Source: Pseudomonas palleroniana (GTDB lineage Bacteria > Pseudomonadota > Gammaproteobacteria > Pseudomonadales > Pseudomonadaceae). From it: a DNA stretch of 35,268 nt. Numbering within the stretch: the stretch's first letter is position 1; every line of letters begins with the position of its first letter. Of the stretch, positions 6,979 to 14,838 are shown piece after piece. A model generated the notes under the pieces. The model had not been told where the DNA came from. It saw nothing but the letters and a program-made list of their open reading frames with translations, and searched no databases. Location of the stretch: NCBI RefSeq assembly GCF_003031675.1, contig NZ_PYWX01000051.1:1-35268 (forward strand), written 5' to 3'. The translations under genes and the position numbers were made by a program.

Positions 6979-7839
6979 ATGAGCCAGACATCCGGAACCA
7001 TGACTGCTGCAATTAACAATCCGCAAGTAACGCCTTCGAACTATCCGTTCACCGGTGATGCTGATCGCATGATGCTGTATTTCATCGGCAACGATCTGTA
7101 TTTCTCTTCTTCCGAGCAGCTAGGGCCTGACATCAACGAAGTGCAAGGCTTCGACTTTTGCATCCCGGGGGTGCCCGCCGATGGCGTAATGCACACTTAC
7201 GACTTAGTGAACGAAGCGACCGGGGTTTTTTGGGCCTCTGAGGGATCCTGGGCGACTCCCTATACCGCTACTGCGGGCAGTATCAGCGTTTCGCTGGACT
7301 CAAAAAACAGGCTGTTCGGCACGTTCAACTTTGTCGGCAGCAACGGCAATAAAAGTGTGCAGGTGAGCCGGGGTGCCTTGGATTTGAGCGGCTTTATCAC
7401 CGACGTATCCAAATCAGTATCGCGCAAAGTGATGGACACCGGCCATATGATTGGGACCATTGTGGGCGGGCCACTCCCGGACCCTAATTTCAACGCGACG
7501 GTGGTCAATATTCAAAAAGTCCAGAGCACTGTTGACTACTGGCAAGTAATAGGTCAACAGGTGGACGGCGATATTGCTCACACCCGCACCTGGATCTTGA
7601 TTGTTGTCCCTGTCGGCACTACCGGTACAGAGTTTGACCTCAGCCCCAGCAGCCCGGTGAGGGTGACACTTGGCAGTGTCCCTTCATTAGGTTTTGCTCA
7701 CGCAGTCAGCGGTAAAATCAGATTTACGTCCATGCCGGCGACGGGGCGCGCAGCGGGCGACATCGACTGCCTGGTGCAAAAAAATCAGGAATCGCCCATC
7801 CGGATAAAAGTGAGTTTCGATATCCTCGACACGGTGTAG
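6979..7839 (+). CDS. Protein of unknown function, 286 residues
   Basis: I do not recognise this protein. ATG 6979 is preceded by GAGG at 6967-6970, eight bases away. It has no signal peptide or membrane helix and is rich in beta-forming, Gly/Ser/Thr segments (for example SISVSLDSKNRLFGTFNFVG and VRVTLGS), suggesting a beta-sandwich or repeated beta domains. Codon use is somewhat less GC-biased than in its neighbours. It stands alone between two terminators (6832-6865 and 7915-7946), with a palindrome at 6891 upstream, so it is a separately regulated monocistronic gene. Confidence 0.75.
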   Translation: MSQTSGTMTAAINNPQVTPSNYPFTGDADRMMLYFIGNDLYFSSSEQLGPDINEVQGFDFCIPGVPADGVMHTYDLVNEATGVFWASEGSWATPYTATAGSISVSLDSKNRLFGTFNFVGSNGNKSVQVSRGALDLSGFITDVSKSVSRKVMDTGHMIGTIVGGPLPDPNFNATVVNIQKVQSTVDYWQVIGQQVDGDIAHTRTWILIVVPVGTTGTEFDLSPSSPVRVTLGSVPSLGFAHAVSGKIRFTSMPATGRAAGDIDCLVQKNQESPIRIKVSFDILDTV

Positions 7840-7908
7840 CGATCTTGATCATCAAACTCTATGGGTACTGCTGGGCGGCGTTGGGTGTGACCTATAGTGA
7901 TTGCTGCC

Positions 7909-9120
7909 TCACTCAAACCGCGCCTGGCCAACAGGCGCGGTTTTTTGCTGTAGGGCGAGCCAACCGCTGAGCAGCAACACACTCGCCGCTGACGTCATGA
8001 TCACCAGCGGGGTTGAAGTGCCATCCGACAGCAACCCGGTGAGCCAGCTGCCCACGGCCGTCAGGAACATCTGGATAAAGAAGAACAGCCCCGAAGCCGT
8101 CCCGGCCACTGCGCCGTAGGGCTGCAACACCGACAGCTGGCAAGCTGGAATCGCCATGCCCACCGACACCATGATCACCACCATCGGCAGCACAATCGCC
8201 AACCATTCTCCCGGCAAAACAGAAGTCGCGGTGGTAAGTGTCGCACTGCCGACGATGTTCAAGCCGATTGCGGCGCTGATCAACCGGTCGGGTTCGAAAC
8301 GTTGTACCAGCCGCCGAAACAGGTTCGCGCCGAGCATGTAGCCGCTGATCGTGGCGGCAAACACCAGCGCGTAAGCCGTGGCAGACAAGTGAAAGCCGCG
8401 TTGCAGCAAAGCTGACGACTCACTGATGAACGGAAAGTAGGTGCTGTAGACGCAGCCAATGGCGAGCGAATAGCGCAGGAAATAGCGGTCACGCAGCAGT
8501 TGGCCGTAGAGCTGCAACAGATTGCGCGGCGGCGCGGCAGCCACCTCTGCCGGACGGGTTTCCGGCAAGCGCTGATACACCACCAGAGACAGCGCGGCCC
8601 CGATCAGCCCCAGCAGCACGAACAGCCCGCGCCAGTTGATCAACGGCAGCAGCAGGCTACCCAGCACGGGGGCGGCCATCGGCGACACGGCCATGGCCAT
8701 GGAGATCAAGCCCAGCAGACGTGCCTGCTCCTGGCGGTCGAAGTAGTCGCGCACGATCACCCGGCCGATCACCGTGGTGCAGCATCCGCCCAGGGCCTGG
8801 AACAAGCGGGCGATGATCAGCACGCCGAGGTTGTCGGACCAGGCGCAGGCGGCGGTGGCCGCCACATACAGGAACAGGCCGCTCAGCAGCACCGGTCGGC
8901 GACCGAAGCGGTCGGTCAGCGGGCCGCTGACCAGCAGGGAAATCGCCGAACCCAGGGTGTACAGCGTGAGGGTCAATTGCAATTGGGCGTCGCGGGCGTG
9001 GAAATAGTCGGCCATGGCGGGCAGGGCTGGCAGGTGCAGGTCCAGGGTGATGCGCGGCAAGGCGATCAGGAGGGTCAGCAGCACCAGCCAGAATCCCGTG
9101 GAGAGGGTGCGTTGTGTCAT
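7909..9120 (-). CDS. Bcr/CflA-family MFS drug exporter
   Basis: The 403-residue protein has the 12-helix layout of the DHA1 drug:H+ antiporters and the length usual for the Bcr/CflA subfamily. Helix 1 carries LDLHLPALPAM, corresponding to the conserved acidic motif of this group; motif A is visible as GPLTDRFGRRPVLL (about 66-79), and the second half begins near residue 205 after the loop LPETRPAEVAAAPP. Such proteins export bicyclomycin, chloramphenicol or related small molecules; the substrate here is unknown. It is divergent from a MocR-type regulator across about 90 bp, an arrangement suggesting that the regulator controls it. Its 3' end contains the terminator of the convergent gene. Confidence 0.88.
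   Translation of the reverse strand: MTQRTLSTGFWLVLLTLLIALPRITLDLHLPALPAMADYFHARDAQLQLTLTLYTLGSAISLLVSGPLTDRFGRRPVLLSGLFLYVAATAACAWSDNLGVLIIARLFQALGGCCTTVIGRVIVRDYFDRQEQARLLGLISMAMAVSPMAAPVLGSLLLPLINWRGLFVLLGLIGAALSLVVYQRLPETRPAEVAAAPPRNLLQLYGQLLRDRYFLRYSLAIGCVYSTYFPFISESSALLQRGFHLSATAYALVFAATISGYMLGANLFRRLVQRFEPDRLISAAIGLNIVGSATLTTATSVLPGEWLAIVLPMVVIMVSVGMAIPACQLSVLQPYGAVAGTASGLFFFIQMFLTAVGSWLTGLLSDGTSTPLVIMTSAASVLLLSGWLALQQKTAPVGQARFE
7915..7946 (+). terminator. Rho-independent terminator inside the 3' end of the convergent MFS gene
   Basis: AAACCGCGCCTG at 7915-7926 pairs perfectly with CAGGCGCGGTTT at 7932-7943 around GCCAA, followed by T to 7946. On the plus strand it ends the 6979 transcript. 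The hairpin lies within the last codons of the convergent gene, which stops at 7909. On the minus strand only three T follow the stem, so it should work mainly in one direction. Confidence 0.85.
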
Positions 9121-9181
9121 GGAAAGCCTCGATACCGTTCGTGGAGCCTCGAACTCTACTGGCTTTGTGGTTTAATCCTTT

Positions 9182-9217
9182 GGGCCACTTATGTCTGGAG
9201 TGAATGGACCACTTATG
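9182..9217 (+). promoter_or_regulatory. Direct repeat, candidate operator of the MocR-type regulator
   Basis: GGGCCACTTATG at 9182-9193 is repeated as GGACCACTTATG at 9206-9217, differing at one base, with a 24-bp period. MocR/PdxR-type regulators characteristically bind direct repeats in the divergent region between their own gene and the target. The repeats overlap the two possible start codons of the regulator, so binding could also hinder its own expression. Confidence 0.5.
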
Positions 9218-10636
9218 AGTCGAGGAAAAGCCGCATCCGCCTTGGACCTGCCGCGTCCCGCCGCCTTGGACGCAGGCAAGCAGCAGGGCGCTTACGATGC
9301 GTTGCGTACCGCCATCCTGAACCGGCAACTGCCGGCGGGCAGTCGCTTGCCGTCTACGCGCAGTCTGGCTGAGCGCTGGTTGGTATCGCGCGGCACCCTC
9401 GAGGCGGCCTATGAGCGCTTGCAGGGCGAAGGCTATGTGCAGCGGGTGGCCGGCTCGGGCACGCGGGTATGTGCGGTGATCCCCGAACAGTTCATTGCGG
9501 CTGCGGCGCCCAGCGCAAGCGTGCGCCGTGCGGCGTTGCCTGATCAGCCTGATGCGGTGGTGCAGAGCCACGTGCCTTTCGTGGCACGGCGCCCGGATGC
9601 CGGCCTGTTCGACTTGAAAACCTGGGCGCGTTGCCTCTCCCGTGGCTTGCTCCGCGTGGGCCCTGGTGTGCTGGAAGCCGCCCACCTGGCCGGGCTGCCG
9701 GCCTTGCGAGAACAGATCGCCGATTACCTGCGCAGCTATCGCGGCCTGCAATGCGAGGCCGATGAAGTAATCGTCACCACCGGCATTCGCCACGCCCTCG
9801 ACCTGATCGCCCGCACGCTGCTCAAGCCCGGTGACACGGCCTGCGTTGAAGACCCCGGTTACACACCCGCACGTCGCCTGTTCGGCTTGGCGGGTGCACA
9901 GGTCAAGGCCGTGCCGGTGACGGCCGAGGGCCTGGATTGCGCGCAACTGCCTTCCACCGCACGCCTGGCCTATGTGACCCCGGCGCACCAGGCGCCGCTG
10001 GGCATGACCCTCTCGGTGTCGCGGCGCCTGGCGCTGCTGGACTGGGCCGCCCGCGCCGACGCCTGGGTGATCGAAGACGACTACGACAGCGAGTACAACT
10101 ACAACAGCGCGCCCCTGGCGGCGCTCAAATCCCTGGATTGCGGCGACCGGGTGCTCTACTGCGGCAGCTTCAACAAGAACCTGTTTCCCGGTTTGCGCGT
10201 GGGGTTCATGGTGGTGCCCAAGGCGTTGCGCCCAGCGCTATTGCGCACCCTGCAACTGACCGGGCATTCGGTGGGCGCCACGGATCAGCTGGGGTTGGTG
10301 GAGTTGCTTGGCAGCGGTGCCTTTGTGCGTCACCTGCGCGCTTCGCGCCAGGCTTATCAGGCACGGCGCGACGCATTGCTCGCGTGCTTGCCGGACGGCT
10401 GCTCAGTGAGTGGCCAGCAGGCCGGGTTGCACTTTGTCTTGTGGTTGCCGCCGGGTGTGGAAGAACAGGACTTTTGTGAGCGGGCCACTGCCGTCGGGTT
10501 GGCGCTGCAGCCCTTGGGCAAGTTCTGCGTAGAGGCCAGCCTGCCGCCGGCGGTGATCATCGGCTACACCGCGCTGACCCTGGCGCAGATCCGTTTTCAC
10601 GGGCGGGTGCTGACAAAGTTGCTGATCGCAACGTGA
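9215..10636 (+). CDS. MocR-type regulator (GntR helix-turn-helix fused to aminotransferase-like domain)
   Basis: The protein joins an N-terminal GntR winged helix (AYDALRTAILNRQLPAGSRL, PSTRSLAERWLVSRGTLEAA, YERLQGEGYV) to a class I aminotransferase-fold domain of about 370 residues. PLP-binding signatures are visible: VTTGIRHALDL, YVTPAHQ.PLG, VIEDDYDSEYNY and CGSFNKNLFPGLRVG, whose lysine (residue 321 with this start) would form the internal aldimine. MocR proteins use PLP, or a PLP adduct, as effector. Two starts are possible, ATG 9191 and ATG 9215; 9215 has TGGA seven bases before it and keeps the first operator repeat outside the gene, so I prefer it. It is divergent from the MFS exporter, its likely target, and convergent with iolR with 15 bp between stops. 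Confidence 0.88.
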   Translation: MSRGKAASALDLPRPAALDAGKQQGAYDALRTAILNRQLPAGSRLPSTRSLAERWLVSRGTLEAAYERLQGEGYVQRVAGSGTRVCAVIPEQFIAAAAPSASVRRAALPDQPDAVVQSHVPFVARRPDAGLFDLKTWARCLSRGLLRVGPGVLEAAHLAGLPALREQIADYLRSYRGLQCEADEVIVTTGIRHALDLIARTLLKPGDTACVEDPGYTPARRLFGLAGAQVKAVPVTAEGLDCAQLPSTARLAYVTPAHQAPLGMTLSVSRRLALLDWAARADAWVIEDDYDSEYNYNSAPLAALKSLDCGDRVLYCGSFNKNLFPGLRVGFMVVPKALRPALLRTLQLTGHSVGATDQLGLVELLGSGAFVRHLRASRQAYQARRDALLACLPDGCSVSGQQAGLHFVLWLPPGVEEQDFCERATAVGLALQPLGKFCVEASLPPAVIIGYTALTLAQIRFHGRVLTKLLIAT

Positions 10637-10651
10637 GTCGGTGTCTGTCGC

Positions 10652-11560
10652 TCAGTCTTCGAACCCGACCTGTTCATGAATCTCGTCCACCTTCAATTCC
10701 AGGCGATACGCCACTGCAATGAACAGCGCCTGGCACAGGCACAAGGTGGCGCTCAACGAGCGGAAGGCGAACGAGGAACCTTCGTTCACCAACAGCACCG
10801 TGTTCGCCCGCTTGGCCAGGGGCGAGAGGTTGCTGTCAGTGATGATCAGGGTCTTGGCCTGCTGGTGCTGGGCGATGCGCAGGCAGTGCTGGGTCTCTTT
10901 GCCGTAGGGCGTGAAGCTGATGGCGATCACCAGGTCGTTGGCCCGTACGCTGCGCATCTGCTCGCGGTAGCTGCCGCCCAAGCCTGAGATCAGGTGAATG
11001 CGCTTGTTGGTGTGCTGCAGGTTGTAGACCAGGTAATCGGCGACGGCGAAGGAACGGCGCACGCCGACCACATAGATATTGTCGGCATTGACCACCAGGT
11101 CCACGGCTTTCTCGAACGCCGCGTCATCGAGTTCCAGCCCCAGGCGCTCGATGCCGGACAGCGTGGCGTTGACGCATTCACGTGCCAGGTCGCCGCCGCT
11201 GGCTTTCTGCGACTTGTTGGCGATCATGCTGCGGATGCGCTGCTGGTAGTTCTGTACCGGTGTGGTCTTGTGGGTATACGCCTCGCGAAACAGCGCCTGC
11301 ATCTCACTGAACCCACTGAAGCCGAATCGTTGCGAAAAGCGCACGATGGCGGAGGGGTGCACTTCGCATTCGCGGGCGATATCGCTGATGCGGTCGACCA
11401 TGATCCGGTCGCGCTGCTGGCTCATGTAGCTGGCAATGCGCTTGAGCTGACGCGGCAGGCTTTCGTATTCGTCGGTGATCAGTTGCAACAGGCGCTCGGC
11501 ATTGATCGGAGGGCTGGCGAGCGTGGCTTCCAGGGTAGTCTCGGGATCGGTGCGGGACAT
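10652..11560 (-). CDS. iolR: RpiR-family transcriptional regulator, likely repressor of inositol genes
   Basis: A 302-residue RpiR-type regulator: an N-terminal helix-turn-helix (about 56-88, ISDIARECEVHPSAIVRFSQ) and a C-terminal SIS sugar-phosphate-binding domain (about 150-285, IYVVGVRRSFAVADYL, VIAISFTPYGKET, IITDSNLSPLA). Start ATG 11558-11560 is chosen because AGGA lies six bases upstream; the frame is open further but lacks a ribosome site. It is divergent from iolC. RpiR-type IolR proteins of rhizobia repress inositol catabolism through GGAA-N6-TTCC sites and respond to a phosphorylated pathway intermediate; matching sites occur here before iolC and before the importer genes. The iolR name is by family and position, not proven. 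Confidence 0.85.
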   Translation of the reverse strand: MSRTDPETTLEATLASPPINAERLLQLITDEYESLPRQLKRIASYMSQQRDRIMVDRISDIARECEVHPSAIVRFSQRFGFSGFSEMQALFREAYTHKTTPVQNYQQRIRSMIANKSQKASGGDLARECVNATLSGIERLGLELDDAAFEKAVDLVVNADNIYVVGVRRSFAVADYLVYNLQHTNKRIHLISGLGGSYREQMRSVRANDLVIAISFTPYGKETQHCLRIAQHQQAKTLIITDSNLSPLAKRANTVLLVNEGSSFAFRSLSATLCLCQALFIAVAYRLELKVDEIHEQVGFED

Positions 11561-11704
11561 GGGCAATCCTTCTGGCGTTTTCGTCTGTTGCGCGGGTGGG
11601 TGGCGCAAGTCTACAGGGTAGGCGCAAAAAAATACCCCGGCATCACGGCCCGCGCGGCGTGCTGAAACGATGCACGGCGAATGGCGAGCCATTATGTCAG
11701 TGTA

Positions 11705-11749
11705 TTGGAAAAAATATTCCACAAAAAATAAATATGGAATAAATATTGA
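11705..11749 (+). promoter_or_regulatory. Paired IolR operator candidates upstream of iolC
   Basis: TTGGAAAAAATATTCCA at 11705-11721 contains a perfect GGAA-N6-TTCC (11707-11720). A second, imperfect copy, GGAATAAATATTGA, lies at 11736-11749, its centre 29 bp downstream. The second overlaps the predicted -35 box. The motif is the one reported for RpiR-type IolR in rhizobia, as I recall it, and it recurs before the importer operon at 19756. Confidence 0.6.
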
Positions 11750-11774
11750 TTGCGCCCCCCGGACGTTCTAGTCT
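11746..11774 (+). promoter_or_regulatory. Predicted sigma-70 promoter of iolC
   Basis: TTGATT at 11746-11751 and TAGTCT at 11769-11774 are separated by exactly 17 bases. The -35 box lies within the second operator candidate, so a bound repressor would block polymerase. The start would be near 11781, about 64 bases before ATG 11845. Confidence 0.5.
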
Positions 11775-11844
11775 GCTCCCACCAAGAGCGTTTGCTGTCG
11801 CCTCGGCAGTACAACGCAGGCTGATAAAAATAACAGGAGCCAGC

Positions 11845-13782
11845 ATGGGCCAGACTCGTTTTGCCAGTGGGCGTCAATTGGATCTGATTTGCCTCGGGCG
11901 CCTGGGCGTCGACCTCTACGCACAGCAAGTGGGCGCGCGGCTTGAGGACGTGTCCAGCTTCGCCAAGTACCTCGGCGGGTCCTCCGCCAATATCGCTTTC
12001 GGCACCGCACGCCTGGGGCTCAAGTCGGCGATGCTGAGCCGGGTAGGGGACGACCATATGGGGCGTTTCCTGGTGGAATCCCTGGCCCGTGAGGGCTGCG
12101 ATGTCAGCGGCATCAAAGTCGATCCTGAACGCCTCACCGCCCTGGTGCTGCTTGGCCTCAAGGACCGGGAAACCTTCCCCCTGGTGTTCTACCGCGAAAA
12201 CTGCGCAGACATGGCCCTGCGCGCCGAAGACATCAGCGAAGCCTTTATTGCCTCCAGCAAAGCCCTGCTGATCACCGGTACGCATTTCTCCACCGATGGC
12301 GTGTACAAGGCCAGCATCCAGGCGCTGGACTATGCCGCCAGGCACAACGTCAAGCGCGTGTTGGACATTGACTACCGCCCGGTGCTGTGGGGCCTGGCCG
12401 GCAAGGCGGACGGTGAAACCCGTTTTGTCGCCGACCAGAATGTCAGCCAGCACGTGCAGAAAATCCTGCCGCGTTTTGACCTGATCGTGGGCACCGAAGA
12501 AGAGTTCCTGATCGCCGGTGGCAATGAGGACTTGCTGAGCGCCCTGCGCAACGTGCGCGAACTGACCCCGGCCACCCTGGTGGTCAAGCTCGGCCCGCAG
12601 GGCTGCACGGTGATCCACGGCGCCATCCCGGCGCGACTCGAGGACGGTGCGATCTACCCCGGTGTGCGCGTGGAAGTGCTCAACGTGCTGGGCGCCGGCG
12701 ATGCGTTTATGTCGGGCTTCCTCAGCGGTTGGCTGAACGATGCCGGCGATGAGCGTTGCAGCCAGTTGGCCAATGCCTGCGGCGGCCTGGTGGTGTCGCG
12801 CCATGCCTGTGCTCCGGCGATGCCCACGCCTGCCGAACTGGATTACCTGTTCAACAGCCCGGTGCCCATCACGCGGCCGGATCAGGACGTCACCCTGCAA
12901 CGCCTGCATCGCGTCACGGTGCCGCGCAAGGTCTGGAAGCCGTTGTTCGTGTTTGCGTTCGACCATCGCTGGCAATTGGTCGACCTGGCGCAAAAGGGCG
13001 GGCAGGATCCGGCGCGCATCAGCGATATCAAGCAACTGTTTATCCAGGCCATCGAACGGGTGGAGAAAAAACTTGGCGAGCAGGGCGTCGAGGCCGATGT
13101 GGGCCTGCTGGCCGACCAGCGTTTTGGCCAGGATGCGCTCAACGCCGCCAGCGGTCGCGGCTGGTGGATCGCGCGCCCAGTGGAAGTACAGAACTCGCGA
13201 CCCCTGGCGTTCGAGCATGGGCGTTCGGTCGGCAGCAACTTGATCGCCTGGCCTCAGGAGCAAATCATAAAGTGCCTGGTGCAATTTCATCCGGACGACG
13301 AGCCGCTGCTGCGCCTGGAACAGGAAGCGCAACTCAAGGCGCTGTACGAGGCCTCGCTGGTCAGCGGCCATGAACTGCTGCTGGAGGTCATCCCGCCCAA
13401 GGATCATCCATCCCCTTACCCGGAGGTGCTGTATCGCAGCCTCAAGCGCCTGTACAACCTGGGCATCTATCCGGCGTGGTGGAAGATCGAGGCGCAGTCG
13501 GCCGAGGACTGGAAGAAGCTCGACGAACTGATTCAAGAGCGCGACCCGTACTGCCGTGGCGTGGTGCTGCTGGGCCTGAACGCGTCGGCGCAATGCCTGG
13601 CCGATGGCTTCCAGCAGGCCAGCCACAGCACCACCTGCCGTGGTTTCGCCGTGGGCCGTACGATCTTCCAGGAGCCGAGCCGCGCCTGGATGGCTGGGGA
13701 AATTGATGACGAGACTCTGATTCAGCAGGTGCAGCACACCTTCGAACAGCTCATCAATGCCTGGCGCAGTTCCCGAACCTGA
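11845..13782 (+). CDS. iolC: Bifunctional 5-dehydro-2-deoxygluconokinase / DUF2090 aldolase-like protein
   Basis: A 645-residue fusion. Residues about 12-335 form a PfkB-type sugar kinase: GRLGVDLYAQQ near the start, LGGSSANIAFGTARLG, and the catalytic NVLGAGDAFMSGF with D286. It phosphorylates 5-dehydro-2-deoxygluconate. Residues about 345-640 form DUF2090 (FVFAFDHRWQL, ADQRFGQDAL, YPAWWKIE, RGVVLLGLNAS), related to class I aldolases; in such fusions this half is thought to cleave the phosphorylated product to DHAP and malonate semialdehyde, replacing a separate iolJ. That fits, since no iolJ lies in the window. ATG 11845 has AGGAG at 11835-11839; the open frame upstream is not coding. A REPIN follows before iolE. 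Confidence 0.93.
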   Translation: MGQTRFASGRQLDLICLGRLGVDLYAQQVGARLEDVSSFAKYLGGSSANIAFGTARLGLKSAMLSRVGDDHMGRFLVESLAREGCDVSGIKVDPERLTALVLLGLKDRETFPLVFYRENCADMALRAEDISEAFIASSKALLITGTHFSTDGVYKASIQALDYAARHNVKRVLDIDYRPVLWGLAGKADGETRFVADQNVSQHVQKILPRFDLIVGTEEEFLIAGGNEDLLSALRNVRELTPATLVVKLGPQGCTVIHGAIPARLEDGAIYPGVRVEVLNVLGAGDAFMSGFLSGWLNDAGDERCSQLANACGGLVVSRHACAPAMPTPAELDYLFNSPVPITRPDQDVTLQRLHRVTVPRKVWKPLFVFAFDHRWQLVDLAQKGGQDPARISDIKQLFIQAIERVEKKLGEQGVEADVGLLADQRFGQDALNAASGRGWWIARPVEVQNSRPLAFEHGRSVGSNLIAWPQEQIIKCLVQFHPDDEPLLRLEQEAQLKALYEASLVSGHELLLEVIPPKDHPSPYPEVLYRSLKRLYNLGIYPAWWKIEAQSAEDWKKLDELIQERDPYCRGVVLLGLNASAQCLADGFQQASHSTTCRGFAVGRTIFQEPSRAWMAGEIDDETLIQQVQHTFEQLINAWRSSRT

Positions 13783-13812
13783 TCACAATTCCAAATATGC
13801 AATGCAATCAAA

Positions 13813-13901
13813 TGTGGGAGGGGGCTTGCTCCCGATGGCGGTGGTTCAGCTATAGAAGTTTTGCCTGATTCACCGCTATCGGGAGCAAGCCCCCTCCCAC
13901 A
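13813..13901. repeat. REPIN between iolC and iolE
   Basis: TGTGGGAGGGGGCTTGCTCC at 13813-13832, continuing CGAT to 13836, is mirrored by ATCGGGAGCAAGCCCCCTCC from 13878, ending CACA at 13901, with a 41-base centre. This is the paired REP element common in fluorescens-group Pseudomonas. It lies inside the iol operon, where it could act as an RNA-stabilising or polarity hairpin. Confidence 0.9.
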
Positions 13902-13947
13902 TAAAAGCAGATCTCAGCGATACCTGAAAAATAAAAAAGGTGCAGCC

Positions 13948-14835
13948 ATGCCCGCAATCCGAATTGGCATCAACCCGATCTCCTGGAGCAACGACGACCT
14001 GCCGGCCCTGGGCGGTGAGACTCCCTTGAGCACCGCCCTCAGCGAAGGCAAGGACATCGGCTACGAAGGTTTTGAACTCAACGGCAAATTTCCCAAGGAC
14101 GCCAAGGGCGTCGGCGATGTGTTGCGTCCCTATGACCTGGCGTTGGTCTCCGGCTGGTACTCCAGCCGTTTGGCGCGGCGTTCGGTGGCCGAAGAAATCG
14201 AAGCCATCGCCGGCCATGTCGAGTTGCTCAAACAGAACGGCGCCCAGGTGCTGGTGTATGGCGAAGTCGCCGACTCCATCCAGGGTTCGCGTGTGCGCCT
14301 GATCGAGCGCCCGCGGCTGCACAGCGAGCAAGCCTGGCAGGCATACGCCGACAAACTCACCGAACTGGCGCGTTTCACCCTGTCCCAGGGGGTGCGGTTG
14401 GCCTACCACCACCATATGGGCGCCTACGTCGAGTCTCCCGAAGACATCGACCAGCTGATGCGCCGCACAGGCCCTGAAGTCGGCCTGCTGTTCGACTCCG
14501 GCCATTGCTACATGGGCGGTGGCGAACCCATCGAGGTGCTGCGCAAACACATCGACCGCATCTGCCACGTGCATTTCAAGGACGTACGCAAAGCGGTGGT
14601 GCAACTGGCGCGCAACCAGATGTGGAGCTTTCCCGATTGCATCGTCAACGGCACCTTCACGGTGCCGGGTGACGGCGATATCGATTTTGCCGAATTGCTC
14701 GATGTGCTGCTGGCCGCGAACTACCAGGGCTGGCTGGTGGTGGAGGCCGAGCAGGACCCGGCCGTTGCGCCCAGTTATATCTACGCCAAAAAGGGTTATG
14801 ACACCTTGCGTGCACTTCTCGACGAGAGGGTTTGA
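13948..14835 (+). CDS. iolE: Myo-inosose-2 dehydratase
   Basis: The 295-residue protein is a sugar isomerase/AP endonuclease-type TIM barrel and matches IolE, which dehydrates 2-keto-myo-inositol to the trihydroxycyclohexane-1,2-dione. Visible features: RIGINPISWSNDDLP at the N-terminus, the histidine cluster YHHHMGAYVES (H154-H156), LLFDSGHCYMGGG (D183, H186) and HVHFKDVR (H207, H209), residues of the kind that bind the metal cofactor. Start ATG 13948 follows AAAAAAGG by seven bases. The gene is followed almost directly by iolB, whose ATG lies three bases after this stop, so the two are probably coupled. Confidence 0.95.
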   Translation: MPAIRIGINPISWSNDDLPALGGETPLSTALSEGKDIGYEGFELNGKFPKDAKGVGDVLRPYDLALVSGWYSSRLARRSVAEEIEAIAGHVELLKQNGAQVLVYGEVADSIQGSRVRLIERPRLHSEQAWQAYADKLTELARFTLSQGVRLAYHHHMGAYVESPEDIDQLMRRTGPEVGLLFDSGHCYMGGGEPIEVLRKHIDRICHVHFKDVRKAVVQLARNQMWSFPDCIVNGTFTVPGDGDIDFAELLDVLLAANYQGWLVVEAEQDPAVAPSYIYAKKGYDTLRALLDERV

Positions 14836-14838
14836 GTG

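Noticed and set aside
8500..9372. Gln/Gly-rich open frames opposite the MFS gene (also 8657-9988 on the minus strand)
   Set aside because: They are antisense or out of frame with the MFS exporter and the MocR-type regulator.
11561..11722. Upstream extension of the iolR frame
   Set aside because: No ribosome site; it runs over the intergenic region and operator, whereas ATG 11560 has AGGA at six bases.
11692..13737. A 681-codon minus-strand open frame opposite iolC
   Set aside because: It is the antisense shadow of iolC and shows no recognisable motif.
13813..13901. REPIN considered as a rho-independent terminator or CRISPR-like repeat
   Set aside because: There is no T-run after the stem, and the same palindrome recurs singly in separate intergenic regions, not in a spaced array.
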